A stretch of DNA of 64,000 nt, from the NCBI GenBank assembly GCA_029263475.1, contig JAJCXK010000071.1, forward strand, positions 1 through 64,000, read 5' to 3'. Shown here piece by piece: positions 45,528 through 54,748 of the stretch. Position numbers and translations under genes: made by a program. The notes beneath the pieces were generated by a model that worked only from the letters and a program-made list of their open reading frames with translations, was not told where the DNA came from and searched no databases. Numbering within the stretch: the first letter of the stretch is position 1; every line of letters begins with the position of its first letter. Source of the DNA: Candidatus Nitrosopumilus sp. Its GTDB lineage: Archaea; Thermoproteota; Nitrososphaeria; Nitrososphaerales; Nitrosopumilaceae.

Positions 45528-46676
45528 TTATTTTTTATACCCTTTAAGGTAAAACAAAGCAGCTGCACTAGATGCTATTGCAATTATGATGACCACAACT
45601 ATGGATTCATCGAATTCTTGTTTTTTCGTTTGCGTGTTTTCTCCTCCTAGCGAAAATTCTAATTCATCACTGCTTACTGACGTTTTTTTACCAAAAATGT
45701 ATTTTCCTTGTATTACCTGACCCTCTTCAGGATCAAAGACCCATCCGTGGTTTGTAATGTCTGTTGGAATTCTTTCGTCATCTATGATTTGAGTCGAAAC
45801 AATATTACCTTCGACATCTGAGATATTGGTCTCTTCAGGAGATATTATGACTACTTGGATGATTGAGTTCAAAGGATAAAATCCTTCAGAAAAATACTCT
45901 GATCTTTTTAATTCAGTTGTTTGTAAAAATTTCAATGGATCAATTTTGTCCGTGTTTGATGGCGTTTCAGAATAGTTTGTTGATACTTTTAATTGCAACA
46001 ATGATTTGTTTTCTGAAGGTATTATGGAGAATGTCATTTTTGCATTCTCATCCGTTGAAAGATTCCTTGCAACGTCATAAAACCCTCCTGATTCCCTGAT
46101 TATTTTTGGAATCAAAATAGCTGATATTTTTTCATACATTGAGGTCGTATCTTCCATGGGCATGGTGTATACTGCTGAAATGGTTCCTTTACCTGAGATT
46201 ACTCCTGATGTCTGCAACGTTGTATTCACCTCATCACTGGGCTGGATGAATGTGGAGTGAAGTTTTGCTTTTGTGTCAAACATGTCATTTATTTCATCTA
46301 TGAACTGTTCTGATATGTTTAATGTTGAATTTTGAATTGCCGGGAAGTTTGTATCATTTGGGTTTCTCTTTACGTTTATCAAAATACATGACTCATTACT
46401 TACTCCAAGTATGCATTCATCTTGATTTGTTATAATTACTGCTGCAATGTGGTCATTTTCTCTGATTCTTTGTTCCACATTGGCTGGAACTTTTATTTCT
46501 TGAATGCTGGTACTTTGTAAAGTGATTGATGCCGTGACATCCTGAGCTGTTTTTTTATCAATCATTATCTGAGCGGTTTCTTGAAATGTTGCAAGACTTA
46601 TTTCTTGAGAATGTGCATAATTTACTGAAATTCCTGTTAATACAATCATTCCAATTAAAACAATTGCTTTATGCAT
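45528..46676 (-). CDS. Secreted protein with C-terminal anchor
   Basis: A 382-residue protein. A good signal peptide follows MHKAIVLIG (ending YAHSQE), so I set the start at 46676; ATG 46715 would add 13 residues. The middle is beta-rich, and one C-terminal helix (IVVVIIIAIASSAAALFYL) with KGYKK anchors it. It is a typical thaumarchaeal surface protein without recognised domains. Confidence 0.65.
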   Translation of the reverse strand: MHKAIVLIGMIVLTGISVNYAHSQEISLATFQETAQIMIDKKTAQDVTASITLQSTSIQEIKVPANVEQRIRENDHIAAVIITNQDECILGVSNESCILINVKRNPNDTNFPAIQNSTLNISEQFIDEINDMFDTKAKLHSTFIQPSDEVNTTLQTSGVISGKGTISAVYTMPMEDTTSMYEKISAILIPKIIRESGGFYDVARNLSTDENAKMTFSIIPSENKSLLQLKVSTNYSETPSNTDKIDPLKFLQTTELKRSEYFSEGFYPLNSIIQVVIISPEETNISDVEGNIVSTQIIDDERIPTDITNHGWVFDPEEGQVIQGKYIFGKKTSVSSDELEFSLGGENTQTKKQEFDESIVVVIIIAIASSAAALFYLKGYKK

Positions 46677-46821
46677 GGATTGTGTTTCTGATGATGAAAT
46701 TATAAATTTACTCATATTTTTGCATTTGATGTCGCTATTTTGTTACATGTTTTTTATTTTTTTTAATGAAAATGTTTTGTCTGGTAACTAATATTCTCAT
46801 GCTTGTAACTATCTAGATAAC

Positions 46822-47394
46822 ATGGCATTGATCCCTCTACTTGTTGATATATTTCTAAACCCTGTCATTCAGTTAATTGCAGTCTTGAGCGCATTTTGCA
46901 TTGGTTTGTTTCAGGGAATAATTTTGGGCAGGGCGATTCTTCTCAGATTCCCGCGCTTGCAAAATCATGTAAAAACCGTATCTGTTTCCATGTTTGTTTT
47001 ATTTTTGATAAATGCAATTTTGAGCGTTCCTCGTTTTGCCTCCTCTGAAAAAGTTAGTCTTTCTAATTTATCTGCAAATAGCCCTGGTGAAGTGGCTTCT
47101 GCTCTTTTTTTGATTTTTGGTATGAATACGGGGTTTTTGACGGTGTTAGCAATTTCTGTTACTGTGACCAGCTTTGTTGTGTTGAAATTCACTTCTCTTA
47201 ATGGAATATCTAAGGCGTTTGTTTTCTTTTTTAGTGCTCTTTTGTTAGTGTTAACTGCAGTCAGTAGGTTTACAGATCTTACTCCGAGCACTTTTGAGGT
47301 TTTATTGTATTTTCTTTATCAGTTAGGAATCACTATTGGTATTTTGATGGGAAGTATTAGAAAAATTAAACCAAAAAAACTGGGACTAAAGTAA
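46822..47394 (+). CDS. Polytopic membrane protein, unknown
   Basis: A 190-residue protein with about five helices and a basic C-terminus (RKIKPKKLGLK). Its last helix resembles that of the protein at 33411. The convergent side carries the strong hairpin at 47463 and then pepF. Confidence 0.6.
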   Translation: MALIPLLVDIFLNPVIQLIAVLSAFCIGLFQGIILGRAILLRFPRLQNHVKTVSVSMFVLFLINAILSVPRFASSEKVSLSNLSANSPGEVASALFLIFGMNTGFLTVLAISVTVTSFVVLKFTSLNGISKAFVFFFSALLLVLTAVSRFTDLTPSTFEVLLYFLYQLGITIGILMGSIRKIKPKKLGLK

Positions 47395-47438
47395 TTTCAA
47401 ACGTTTAAATCTGATTGCCTTGGGTTTTGAGTGACATC

Positions 47439-47502
47439 GAATTCAAACCGTTCGGGGAACAAGCCGACAGTCCATGCGTTGGACTGTCGGCCCCATTAAT
47501 TC
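47439..47502 (+). other. GC-rich structured element with perfect 12-bp hairpin
   Basis: GCCGACAGTCCA (47463-47474) and its exact complement TGGACTGTCGGC (47480-47491) flank the loop TGCGT. Outer pairing is possible: GGG at 47455-47457 with CCC at 47492-47494, and GAATT (47439-47443) with AATTC (47498-47502). It lies between convergent genes (stops at 47394 and 47509). It could be a bidirectional terminator, an mRNA 3' stabiliser or a small structured RNA. Such a stem is striking in this AT-rich sequence. Confidence 0.75.
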
Positions 47503-47508
47503 TAAAGT

Positions 47509-49281
47509 CTAATTTAGTGATGATAGTGTATTCACTTGCTTTTTGATATAGTTAAAACCTTCTTGCCAGAATTTTGTAGAACTGATGTCAAATCCATATT
47601 CTAAGAGCAGTTTTTCTGGCTTTTTGGAACCGCCTGCTGCAAGAATGTTAAGATATGCTGGTACGAAATCTTTTCCTTCTTTTTTGTATCTTTGAAATAG
47701 CGATAGCGCAAGCAAATTGCCAAAAGAATACGCATAGCAGTAAAATGGCGTGTGGTAGAAATGTGGAATGCAACTCCATTCTATGGCAAAGTCTTCTGAC
47801 AATGTAACTGCGTTTCCAAACTGGGTTTTGAGATTTTGCAAGTATGTCTTTGATATTTCATCTATTGTGGTTCCTTCTCCGATCTGTTTATGGGCATCGA
47901 CCTCGAAGATTGTAAAAAATGATTGCCTTTGTATCGTTGCGTACAAGTCATCTATTTTCTCTGATAGCATTGTCTTTTTTTCATCATCAGAAATTTTGTC
48001 AGACATGTTGTCATACAAAAGTAATTCTGAGAATGTAGATGCCGTTTCTGCTAAGGGTAGTGGAGCATCTTGGACCAGAATGGATCTATCTTGGGCAGCC
48101 TGACTGTGAACTGCATGTCCCAATTCATGAGCTAAAGTAAACACGTCTCTAGATTTACCCGTAAAATTCACCAGTACGTATGGTGTAATTTTTGGAGTCA
48201 GTGTGCTGCAAAATGCCCCGTCTCTCTTTCCTTTTCTGATATCTGAGTCAACGTGGTTTTCATTGAATACCTTTCTTGCATATTCTTCCAATGTACTGCT
48301 AAATTTTCCAAGTGATTCAAACACTAATTTTACTGATTTGTCATATGAGTAGTTCTTTTCTTTGATATTTGAGGCTGCAGGGGCATACAAATCATACCTT
48401 CGCAATTTTTTCATTTTCAGCATCTTTGCTTTTTGCATAAAAAATTTCTGAAAGACGGGGGAATTTTTTTTACATACTGCAAGTAGGGAATCAATGGTTT
48501 TATCATCAACGTCATTTCCAATGTTTCTCATGGATATTGGCGATTTGTATCCGCGTATCTCTATGCCCTCATCTTTCCAATTAGTTACAATATTCTGATA
48601 TGTTTCTCCGACAACTCCTTTATTCTCTGAGTATTTTGTAAGGATTGTTTTGTATGCCGTCTCACGGATTTTTGGGTTTGTACTTCTGACATAGTTTGTA
48701 AGTTCTTCTCTTGTCATTGTTTTGTATTTGTTACCTACTTTCATTTTGTATTCAAACACGTTAGTGATTTTGTCGTATAGTTTTACAAGAGCCGATATTC
48801 CTGTAACGTCCAGCGTGTTGATGATCCTTTCTTCAGGTTCGCTGAGTGCATATTTTGCAAATAGTCTTTTATGTGAAAGGTACTCTGTAATTTCTCCGGC
48901 ATCTTTCATGAGTCTCTTTGCATTTTTATCATCAACCTGGGTCTTCCACCACAAATCAAAAAATAAAATTTTATTTGAAATCTCAGATCCTAACTTTGAC
49001 ATTTTTGTCATTAGTGATGTTGCCTCATCAGATTGTGTATCCGAAGAGTATGACAATGATGCATAACCTCCAACTTTACTCATGTTCTCAGAAATTTCCT
49101 CAACTTGCTGTATGATGTTCATAAATTGTTTAGAAGACATTTTAGGATTTAATTTTGATTTGATTTTTTCAAATTTTATTGCCTGTTTTTCTAACTCCTG
49201 AATTTGTTTTTGAAATGCCGGACTTTTTTGATTTTTGACTAATTCTGATAAATCCCACTTGCCTAGCTGATATTCTGACAT
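47509..49281 (-). CDS. pepF: Oligoendopeptidase F (M3 family)
   Basis: A 590-residue M3 metallopeptidase. The zinc site is AHELGHAVHSQ (HExxH) with a downstream Glu in ETASTFSELLL. The N-terminal helical region is typical. It cleaves short peptides in the cytoplasm. It ends just after the structured hairpin. Confidence 0.93.
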   Translation of the reverse strand: MSEYQLGKWDLSELVKNQKSPAFQKQIQELEKQAIKFEKIKSKLNPKMSSKQFMNIIQQVEEISENMSKVGGYASLSYSSDTQSDEATSLMTKMSKLGSEISNKILFFDLWWKTQVDDKNAKRLMKDAGEITEYLSHKRLFAKYALSEPEERIINTLDVTGISALVKLYDKITNVFEYKMKVGNKYKTMTREELTNYVRSTNPKIRETAYKTILTKYSENKGVVGETYQNIVTNWKDEGIEIRGYKSPISMRNIGNDVDDKTIDSLLAVCKKNSPVFQKFFMQKAKMLKMKKLRRYDLYAPAASNIKEKNYSYDKSVKLVFESLGKFSSTLEEYARKVFNENHVDSDIRKGKRDGAFCSTLTPKITPYVLVNFTGKSRDVFTLAHELGHAVHSQAAQDRSILVQDAPLPLAETASTFSELLLYDNMSDKISDDEKKTMLSEKIDDLYATIQRQSFFTIFEVDAHKQIGEGTTIDEISKTYLQNLKTQFGNAVTLSEDFAIEWSCIPHFYHTPFYCYAYSFGNLLALSLFQRYKKEGKDFVPAYLNILAAGGSKKPEKLLLEYGFDISSTKFWQEGFNYIKKQVNTLSSLN

Positions 49282-49511
49282 GTGATTTTGGTCTATTGCA
49301 ACTACTAAAAAATGAATACGTAATTCATAATTGCCTCATTTTCTGATGTATGTTCTTCATGGTTGGTTCAAAAAATCAATTTTAATAACAAAATCTGTAT
49401 TTTTCCGTTAAATCTGTAAAATTGTGCCTGCAATCATATTCAATCTCTTTCCAGTCCGATCTATTGAGTTTGAAGCGTTTTTTTCTGAAAAATCATCAAA
49501 TAAATCGGTTC

Positions 49512-49521
49512 TTATATGATA
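49512..49521 (+). promoter_or_regulatory. TATA box (TTATATGATA)
   Basis: The element lies about 26-35 bp upstream of the TTG start of the TFB gene and would serve the TFB-TBP unit. Confidence 0.5.
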
Positions 49522-49546
49522 TAAACATCAGAATATTTGAACTGTT

Positions 49547-50479
49547 TTGGTTTTAGAAATTATTAATGCTGATTCGACTTGTGGGCGTTGTGGAAAGAAC
49601 TCCATGCTTACTGATAATGTTACTGGGGAAAGATTTTGTGGAAAATGTGGCTACGTGATCACTGAAACCCTGCAGGATTCGGGACCCGAATGGAGATCGT
49701 TCTCAAAAGAAGGAGGGGCAGATCCAACTAGAACTGGTGCTCCAACATCACTTGCAATGCATGATCGTGGTCTTGCAACAATCATTAGTCCAATGAACAA
49801 GGATTCTTCTGGAAAGCCTCTCACGTCGACCATGAAAAGTACCATTGAAAGACTACGAACTTGGGATAGCAGAAGTAAGGTAAATGCATCGTCAGACAAA
49901 AATCTTAGACAAGCGTTAAGCGAATTATCTACGTTAAAAGACAAACTTTCACTTTCTGATGCAGTAATTGAAAAGGCATCGTATATCTATAGAAAAGCAT
50001 TGGAAAAAGGTCTGGTAAAAGGTCGTTCCATCTCTGCATTGATTGCCGCATCTTTGTATGCTGCCTGTCGTGACACTGAAACTCCAAGAACGCTAAAAGA
50101 TGTTGCAGATGCTGGAAACATTAAGAAAAAAGATATTTCAAGATGTTATAGGATATTGCATCAAGAATTAGAATTAAAAATGCCTGTGGTTGATCCAGTT
50201 CAGTGTGTCGCGAGAATCGCAAGTTCTATTGGAATTACTGAAAAAACAAAACGATTTGCAGTTAAAGTGCTTAAAGATGCACAGGCTCATGAGGAGTCTG
50301 CCGGAAAAGATCCTATGGGGTTGGCAGCTGCGGCATTGTACTTGTCATGTGTTAAAAATGGTGAAGATAAGACCCAGCGTGACATTGCGGAGGCCGCAAA
50401 TGTCACTGAGGTAACAATTAGAAATAGATACAAAGGCCTGAGATTAGACCAAAATATGGATATGATTGGAGGTAAATGA
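49547..50479 (+). CDS. tfb: Transcription initiation factor TFB
   Basis: A 310-residue TFB. The zinc ribbon is CGRCGKN...FCGKCGYV at the N-terminus, followed by the B-reader/linker (WRSFSKEGGADPTRTGAP) and two cyclin folds (SLYAACRDTETPRTLKDVA and ALYLSCVKNGEDKTQRDIA). The start is TTG. It recruits RNA polymerase to TBP-bound promoters. It is followed by TBP with a good Shine-Dalgarno site. Confidence 0.95.
   Translation: MVLEIINADSTCGRCGKNSMLTDNVTGERFCGKCGYVITETLQDSGPEWRSFSKEGGADPTRTGAPTSLAMHDRGLATIISPMNKDSSGKPLTSTMKSTIERLRTWDSRSKVNASSDKNLRQALSELSTLKDKLSLSDAVIEKASYIYRKALEKGLVKGRSISALIAASLYAACRDTETPRTLKDVADAGNIKKKDISRCYRILHQELELKMPVVDPVQCVARIASSIGITEKTKRFAVKVLKDAQAHEESAGKDPMGLAAAALYLSCVKNGEDKTQRDIAEAANVTEVTIRNRYKGLRLDQNMDMIGGK
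50468..50473 (+). promoter_or_regulatory. Shine-Dalgarno GGAGGT for TBP
   Basis: GGAGGT lies 10 bases before ATG 50484, within the last codons of TFB. It fixes the TBP start at 50484, not the in-frame TTG at 50466, and shows translation of TBP from the shared mRNA. Confidence 0.75.
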
Positions 50480-50483
50480 TGAT

Positions 50484-51044
50484 ATGACTCAAACAAAACC
50501 TATAATTGCAATAGTTAACGTTGTGGCTTCTGCTACCATTGAGCAAAAGCTGGATCTTGTAGATATAACAAAAAAATTCCCCGCAGTTGAGTATCATCCA
50601 GAACAATTCCCTGGTGCGGTTTTCAGATTAAAGAATCCTAAAACTGCTACACTACTTTTTGGTTCTGGAAAAATGGTCTGTACCGGGGCAAAATCTCAGG
50701 AGTTGGCTGAGACTGCTGTATTTGAAGTGGTGAAAATATTGCGAAAAGGTAAAATAAAGATCAAAAATGATCCCATTGTTTCAATACAAAATATTGTGTC
50801 CTCGATCAATCTTGGAGGAAAGGTTAACTTAGAACAAGCAGCTAGAACTCTTCCAAGAAGCATGTATGAGCCTGAGCAATTCCCTGGACTAATTCACAGA
50901 ATGCTTGATCCTAAAACCGTAATTCTGATTTTTGCATCTGGAAAACTAGTTTGTGTTGGTGCAAAGCTTGAGAAAGATGTGCATCGCTCAGTAAATCAAA
51001 TTCATGCTTTGCTTGAAGAAAAAGATCTGATGGTTTACGAATAG
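50484..51044 (+). CDS. tbp: TATA-box binding protein
   Basis: A 186-residue TBP with the two-fold repeat visible: YHPEQFPGAVFRLKNPKTA with FGSGKMVCTGAK, then YEPEQFPGLIHRMLDPKTV with FASGKLVCVGAK. It binds the TATA box and bends DNA. It starts 4 bp after the TFB stop. Confidence 0.97.
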   Translation: MTQTKPIIAIVNVVASATIEQKLDLVDITKKFPAVEYHPEQFPGAVFRLKNPKTATLLFGSGKMVCTGAKSQELAETAVFEVVKILRKGKIKIKNDPIVSIQNIVSSINLGGKVNLEQAARTLPRSMYEPEQFPGLIHRMLDPKTVILIFASGKLVCVGAKLEKDVHRSVNQIHALLEEKDLMVYE

Positions 51045-51103
51045 TATTCTCTAATTCAAAAAATATTCTTACAAAACTGAACTGTGTCCTTATTTGATGG
51101 GTT

Positions 51104-51367
51104 TTACGTGCTATGATAGTATTCTTTGTGAATGTAGCACCATTTCCAAATATTTTCTGGCACTGCCTTCATGACTGCATGTCCTGTTTCTTCAAAGTGT
51201 TTTGTAGCATGTTTTCCAATTGATGAATCACAACAACCTACATGTCCACAAGTTAGACACATTCTAAGTGCAACTGTGGGTAGATGCTCTTTCTGGCATT
51301 CCTCGCAATTTTTTGTATTTTGAATCACTTTTTTTTCTTGGATAAAATGTTCGCACTCTTTTGTCAT
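51104..51367 (-). CDS. UBP-type zinc-finger protein
   Basis: An 87-residue ZnF-UBP domain: CEHF, NCEECQKEH, MCLTCGHVGCCDSS, and HATKHFEETGHAV provide the Cys/His ligands. In eukaryotes the domain binds the C-terminal GG of ubiquitin; in archaea it may bind small ubiquitin-like modifiers. It starts 1 bp after the pyrophosphatase stop and is co-transcribed with it. Confidence 0.9.
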   Translation of the reverse strand: MTKECEHFIQEKKVIQNTKNCEECQKEHLPTVALRMCLTCGHVGCCDSSIGKHATKHFEETGHAVMKAVPENIWKWCYIHKEYYHST

Positions 51368-51368
51368 G

Positions 51369-51908
51369 TTAGAATTTTTTTAAAGTGCTCTTGTATCGCT
51401 TTATTGATTCATGAATTACACCTTTAGCCTCTTTGGCATTCTTCCATCCTAGTATCTCAACTTTTTTTCCTTCCAATTCTTTGTATACTTGGAAAAAATG
51501 CGCAATTTCTGAACGACTGTGATCTTCAATGTCTGTAATGTCTGAAGTGTGTAAGTATCTCGGGTCGTTAGTTGCTACGCATATTATTTTATCATCTGAT
51601 TCCCCATCATCTTTCATTTCAAGTAATCCTATTGGTTTGGATTCGATCAATATGCCTGGATATGTGGGATTGGTAACGATAACTAATGCGTCAAGCGGAT
51701 CTCCGTCTTCTGATAATGTCTGAGGTATCAAACCATAGTCTCCTGGATAGTGAAATGGGGAGAATAACACTCTGTCAAGTTTCATCATATTGTGCTTTTT
51801 ATCATATTCATATTTGTTCATAGAGCCTTTGGGAATTTCTACTATGACATTTATGATGTCTGGAATGTCATTTCCAGGTTCTATATCATGCCAAAAATTT
51901 TTACTCAT
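51369..51908 (-). CDS. ppa: Inorganic pyrophosphatase, family I
   Basis: A 179-residue family I pyrophosphatase with the metal motif EDGDPLDALVI, substrate residues in FHYPGDYGLIPQT and VEIPKGSMNKYEYDK. It hydrolyses PPi made in biosynthesis. The FMN reductase gene runs divergently. Confidence 0.95.
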   Translation of the reverse strand: MSKNFWHDIEPGNDIPDIINVIVEIPKGSMNKYEYDKKHNMMKLDRVLFSPFHYPGDYGLIPQTLSEDGDPLDALVIVTNPTYPGILIESKPIGLLEMKDDGESDDKIICVATNDPRYLHTSDITDIEDHSRSEIAHFFQVYKELEGKKVEILGWKNAKEAKGVIHESIKRYKSTLKKF

Positions 51909-52007
51909 TTTCTGGCTCTTGGTTTAGACATTCGGTATATGAATTCTCTGAAAGATGCGGTGATTTGGAATTTAGTAAAATCTTTTATCATGTTTAGTTA
52001 TTGGTTT

Positions 52008-52580
52008 ATGGTGGCAAAAATTGCAGTGATAATGGGCTCTGTTCGATCTGAAAGACATGGAATCAAAGTGGCAAAATGGGTAGTTTCCAAATTGAAGAAT
52101 AATGATCATGATGTCTTCCTTGTTGACCCTTTGGAATTGGATTTGCCAATACTGGATAAAATGTACAAGGAAATGAAATTCCCTTCTGAAAAATTACAAA
52201 AACTACAAAAAATAATTAATGATGCTGATGGGTATGTCCCAATCACTCCTGAATACAATCACAGTATTTCTTCTGCGCTAAAGAATACTTTGGATTACTT
52301 CCTGGAAGAATATTTTTTCAAACCATCTGCAATAGTATCCTATTCTGTTGGAAATTTTGGCGGAATTGTTGCAGGAAATCACCTACGTCAAGTTTTGGCA
52401 GAGATGGGTATGCCTGCCATTCCGTCACAGTTGCCAATTTCTAGGGTCCATGAGACGTTTGATGCTGATGGAAAATTACTTGATGAAAATTATGACAGAC
52501 GATTTTTAAAATTCCTTGACGAGTTTGAATGGTATGTCTCGGCGTTAGCAAAACAGAGAGAATCTGGTACTCCTTATTGA
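52008..52580 (+). CDS. NAD(P)H-dependent FMN reductase
   Basis: A 190-residue flavodoxin-like reductase. The phosphate loop is GSVRSERHGIKVA, and PEYNHSISSALKNTLDY completes the FMN site, as in azoreductase/FMN reductases. The frame is open back to 51792, across the pyrophosphatase gene, but the fold begins at ATG 52008 (MVAKIAVIMG). Confidence 0.9.
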   Translation: MVAKIAVIMGSVRSERHGIKVAKWVVSKLKNNDHDVFLVDPLELDLPILDKMYKEMKFPSEKLQKLQKIINDADGYVPITPEYNHSISSALKNTLDYFLEEYFFKPSAIVSYSVGNFGGIVAGNHLRQVLAEMGMPAIPSQLPISRVHETFDADGKLLDENYDRRFLKFLDEFEWYVSALAKQRESGTPY

Positions 52581-53003
52581 CTATGTCAGGTCATTGACAT
52601 TTGGGATCACCCTGTAGATTTTTACCGTGTAGTTCCCTTCGAATATATTTATGAATTCACCCGTATTGAAATCCAAGTTCCTGACTCTGAATTTGTATTC
52701 ATATGATCCGTCTCCCTTGACATCCACTTGTGCAAAGTGAACTGGATCTTCTCCCTTGTAGAATTGTATTATTATTGGAAATCTCTCAACATAATCTGTT
52801 GCCTCTCCTCTTACTGTGCCCCATGGCAGCTCATTTTCTTGAGGAACACTCATAGTAGTCGTTGTCTTTTCCAAACTAATTTTTTCATTAATTGGCGTAA
52901 TGGTTACTTGGTTAGATTCTGCTGAAACATTTCCTGGAACCGTCATAATTCCAAATGCTGCCATTACTGACGCAATCAACAATGCATTAGATTTGACTCT
53001 CAT
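52581..53003 (-). CDS. Secreted small beta-domain protein
   Basis: A 140-residue protein with a signal peptide ending NVSAES. A single beta-sandwich (WGTVRGEATDYVERFPIIIQ, DGSYEYKFRV, FEGNYTVKIYRV) resembles carboxypeptidase-regulatory or fibronectin-like domains of thaumarchaeal surface proteins. Its stop abuts the convergent FMN reductase stop. Confidence 0.7.
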   Translation of the reverse strand: MRVKSNALLIASVMAAFGIMTVPGNVSAESNQVTITPINEKISLEKTTTTMSVPQENELPWGTVRGEATDYVERFPIIIQFYKGEDPVHFAQVDVKGDGSYEYKFRVRNLDFNTGEFINIFEGNYTVKIYRVIPNVNDLT

Positions 53004-53208
53004 TATACTTTATGTCTAAAAAAGTAATTTAAAAAATTTGTTACTAATTACTATTCATGGTGTCAACACTCTTTTCTTTCTCCGGGTGTATCTCTTAATT
53101 TCAATATGTGCTGCATATGTCAAATTATGATTGATCTGGTAATATTGATTGATAATGTAAATTGCGTCTATGTGTTGTTAAAGAATTATTGAAAAAATGA
53201 TCTTCGAT

Positions 53209-53358
53209 CTAGCTGGTAACAATTTTTTTCGTGCCCCATTTGAGGTTGAATTCCTTTTCAGTGATTTTTACTCTAGATTTGCACTTTACACACCTGCGCA
53301 TTTTGGTACTTTTAGAATATCTCCAAACGTGGGCCTCACTTATCTTATTACAGTTCAT
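53209..53358 (-). CDS. Small basic protein with Cys pair (49 aa)
   Basis: A 49-residue frame with MNCNKISEAHVW, a CVKC pair and a very basic C-terminus (CKSRVKITEKEFNLKWGTKK). It may be a small zinc protein that binds nucleic acid. ATG 53391 is the alternative start. The plus-strand frame across it (53197-53379) is a shadow. Confidence 0.45.
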   Translation of the reverse strand: MNCNKISEAHVWRYSKSTKMRRCVKCKSRVKITEKEFNLKWGTKKIVTS

Positions 53359-53469
53359 GGTTTGGCTCTTTTTCACTAGTATTTTATTCATAGCATTAGG
53401 AAAATAATCCTCATATGGTTAACTGATCAGGAAACAAAATACATTAATCAAAATAATAGACTGTTAGAT

Positions 53470-53547
53470 GTGAAATTAGGGATAAAGCTTTTGATAATTG
53501 GAATCATTGCAATTCTTGCACAAGTTTTTGGAAATCTTTTATTTTAA
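53470..53547 (+). CDS. Putative 25-residue membrane microprotein
   Basis: A GTG-started frame of 25 codons encoding one helix (KLLIIGIIAILAQVFGNLLF). It resembles the frames at 2836 and 39350 in size and design. There is no homology evidence. Confidence 0.3.
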   Translation: MKLGIKLLIIGIIAILAQVFGNLLF

Positions 53548-53821
53548 AATCAGTTTGAATTTCTGTGACTCGAAAATGACTGTCATCGTATCTATGACAT
53601 TTCTCTTGTCTTTGACACATGATTAAAAAATAAGCCTGTCTGAAATTAAGATGATTATGTTCTTTGAACATCTATGTTGTTGATGTAACCTGATGGAAAT
53701 TCCTTTAAAACTTGAATGATGTTGGATGCAATGGTTAACTTTTCAAATTCGCCAATCTAATTCTAGAATTTTAATCTGCAACATGCGAAATTCTTAAATC
53801 CCAAATTCGCCTATATTATAT

Positions 53822-54001
53822 ATGGCTACGCGTGATGATCTTAGGAATGATATTCTTAAAGTCACTGAAGAACAGCAAAAATTAATGGAGTTGAGGAAAT
53901 CCTTCTTGGGTTCAAAGAACAATGAAGATCAAATGAACGCATTTCGAATGACGACTCAGATTATGAAATATGAGGATTTTATCCGGGATGCAGAAAAATA
54001 A
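53822..54001 (+). CDS. Small helical protein (59 aa)
   Basis: A 59-residue ATG frame, charged and helical (RNDILKVTEEQQKLMELRK, MKYEDFIRDAEK), with an upstream TTCTTAAAT element (53791-53799) about 27 bp before the ATG. Codon use is protein-like. No motif is recognised. Confidence 0.65.
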   Translation: MATRDDLRNDILKVTEEQQKLMELRKSFLGSKNNEDQMNAFRMTTQIMKYEDFIRDAEK

Positions 54002-54383
54002 CTTAGAACAATGGACTGACTAAATTTAGAATTACAAACATCTTAAATTTGACTTTGTCTGTTTCTTTAATTTCTAAACAAAATACCTGTCGATGAATAT
54101 CTTTTTTCATTTCATCATATTATGGTTGAACTATTATGCGGTATGATTTTTCATAATCTCTGATACTCTTTACTACTTGCCAATCTTTGACATTCTAAGT
54201 TTTTGTTTCACGTGTTGTTGGAAACTTGTTCTTGGTCGTATATGTCATCGTTGGATTTGTAATTTTGTATGTGCCAATATTTTTAGACCTCTGTTTCTTA
54301 TCAATTCAGATAATTATTTTATCTCTAGAATCTTGAGTAAATCTCTATCTATAGAATCGTTGACATCATGAAAATTGCTGTTT
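54002..54383. other. Apparently non-coding stretch
   Basis: About 380 bases with only a shadow-like plus-strand frame of Phe/Cys/Ile composition (54177-54371). No hairpin or tRNA was seen. Confidence 0.45.
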
Positions 54384-54527
54384 CTAGAAAGTTCTGGGGT
54401 TTTTTGTTTCCCTTCCAAATGGAGTGAATTTTGGATTGATGTGGGTGAATGAACTGAATGGGAATTGCTCTTGCTGTATCTCTTTTTTTCGTTCCCGTAT
54501 GCTTAGAATTTGGTTTGATTTTGACAT
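54384..54527 (-). CDS. Possible small protein (47 aa)
   Basis: A 47-codon ATG frame on the minus strand (MSKSNQILSIRERKKEIQQE, then a Phe/Pro/Thr-rich end). An AT-rich TATA-like run lies just upstream. It is polar and protein-like, but there is no family or partner evidence. Confidence 0.4.
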   Translation of the reverse strand: MSKSNQILSIRERKKEIQQEQFPFSSFTHINPKFTPFGRETKNPRTF

Positions 54528-54748
54528 GTTGACTTTATATTTTTTTAAGAAATAGTTTACTGATTTGTAGTTTTAAATTATTTGGATTAGAATTTTATTT
54601 TGATGATTGCGATTAAAATAATTTCATGTGCGCTGAATTGAATTTCCAAGTTTATGTTTTTTAGAAACTTGATTCTAAATCACAATCGATTTTTTCAGTT
54701 ATGGCTTCTTGTATTGATTAAGTATTTGTTGTGATGCCTTTTTCTCTC

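Noticed and set aside
51792-52007. Upstream extension of the FMN reductase frame
   Set aside because: Crosses the divergent pyrophosphatase gene, and the fold begins at ATG 52008.
54177-54371. 64-codon plus-strand frame rich in Phe, Ile and Cys
   Set aside because: Composition of random AT-rich DNA; no start context or neighbour support.
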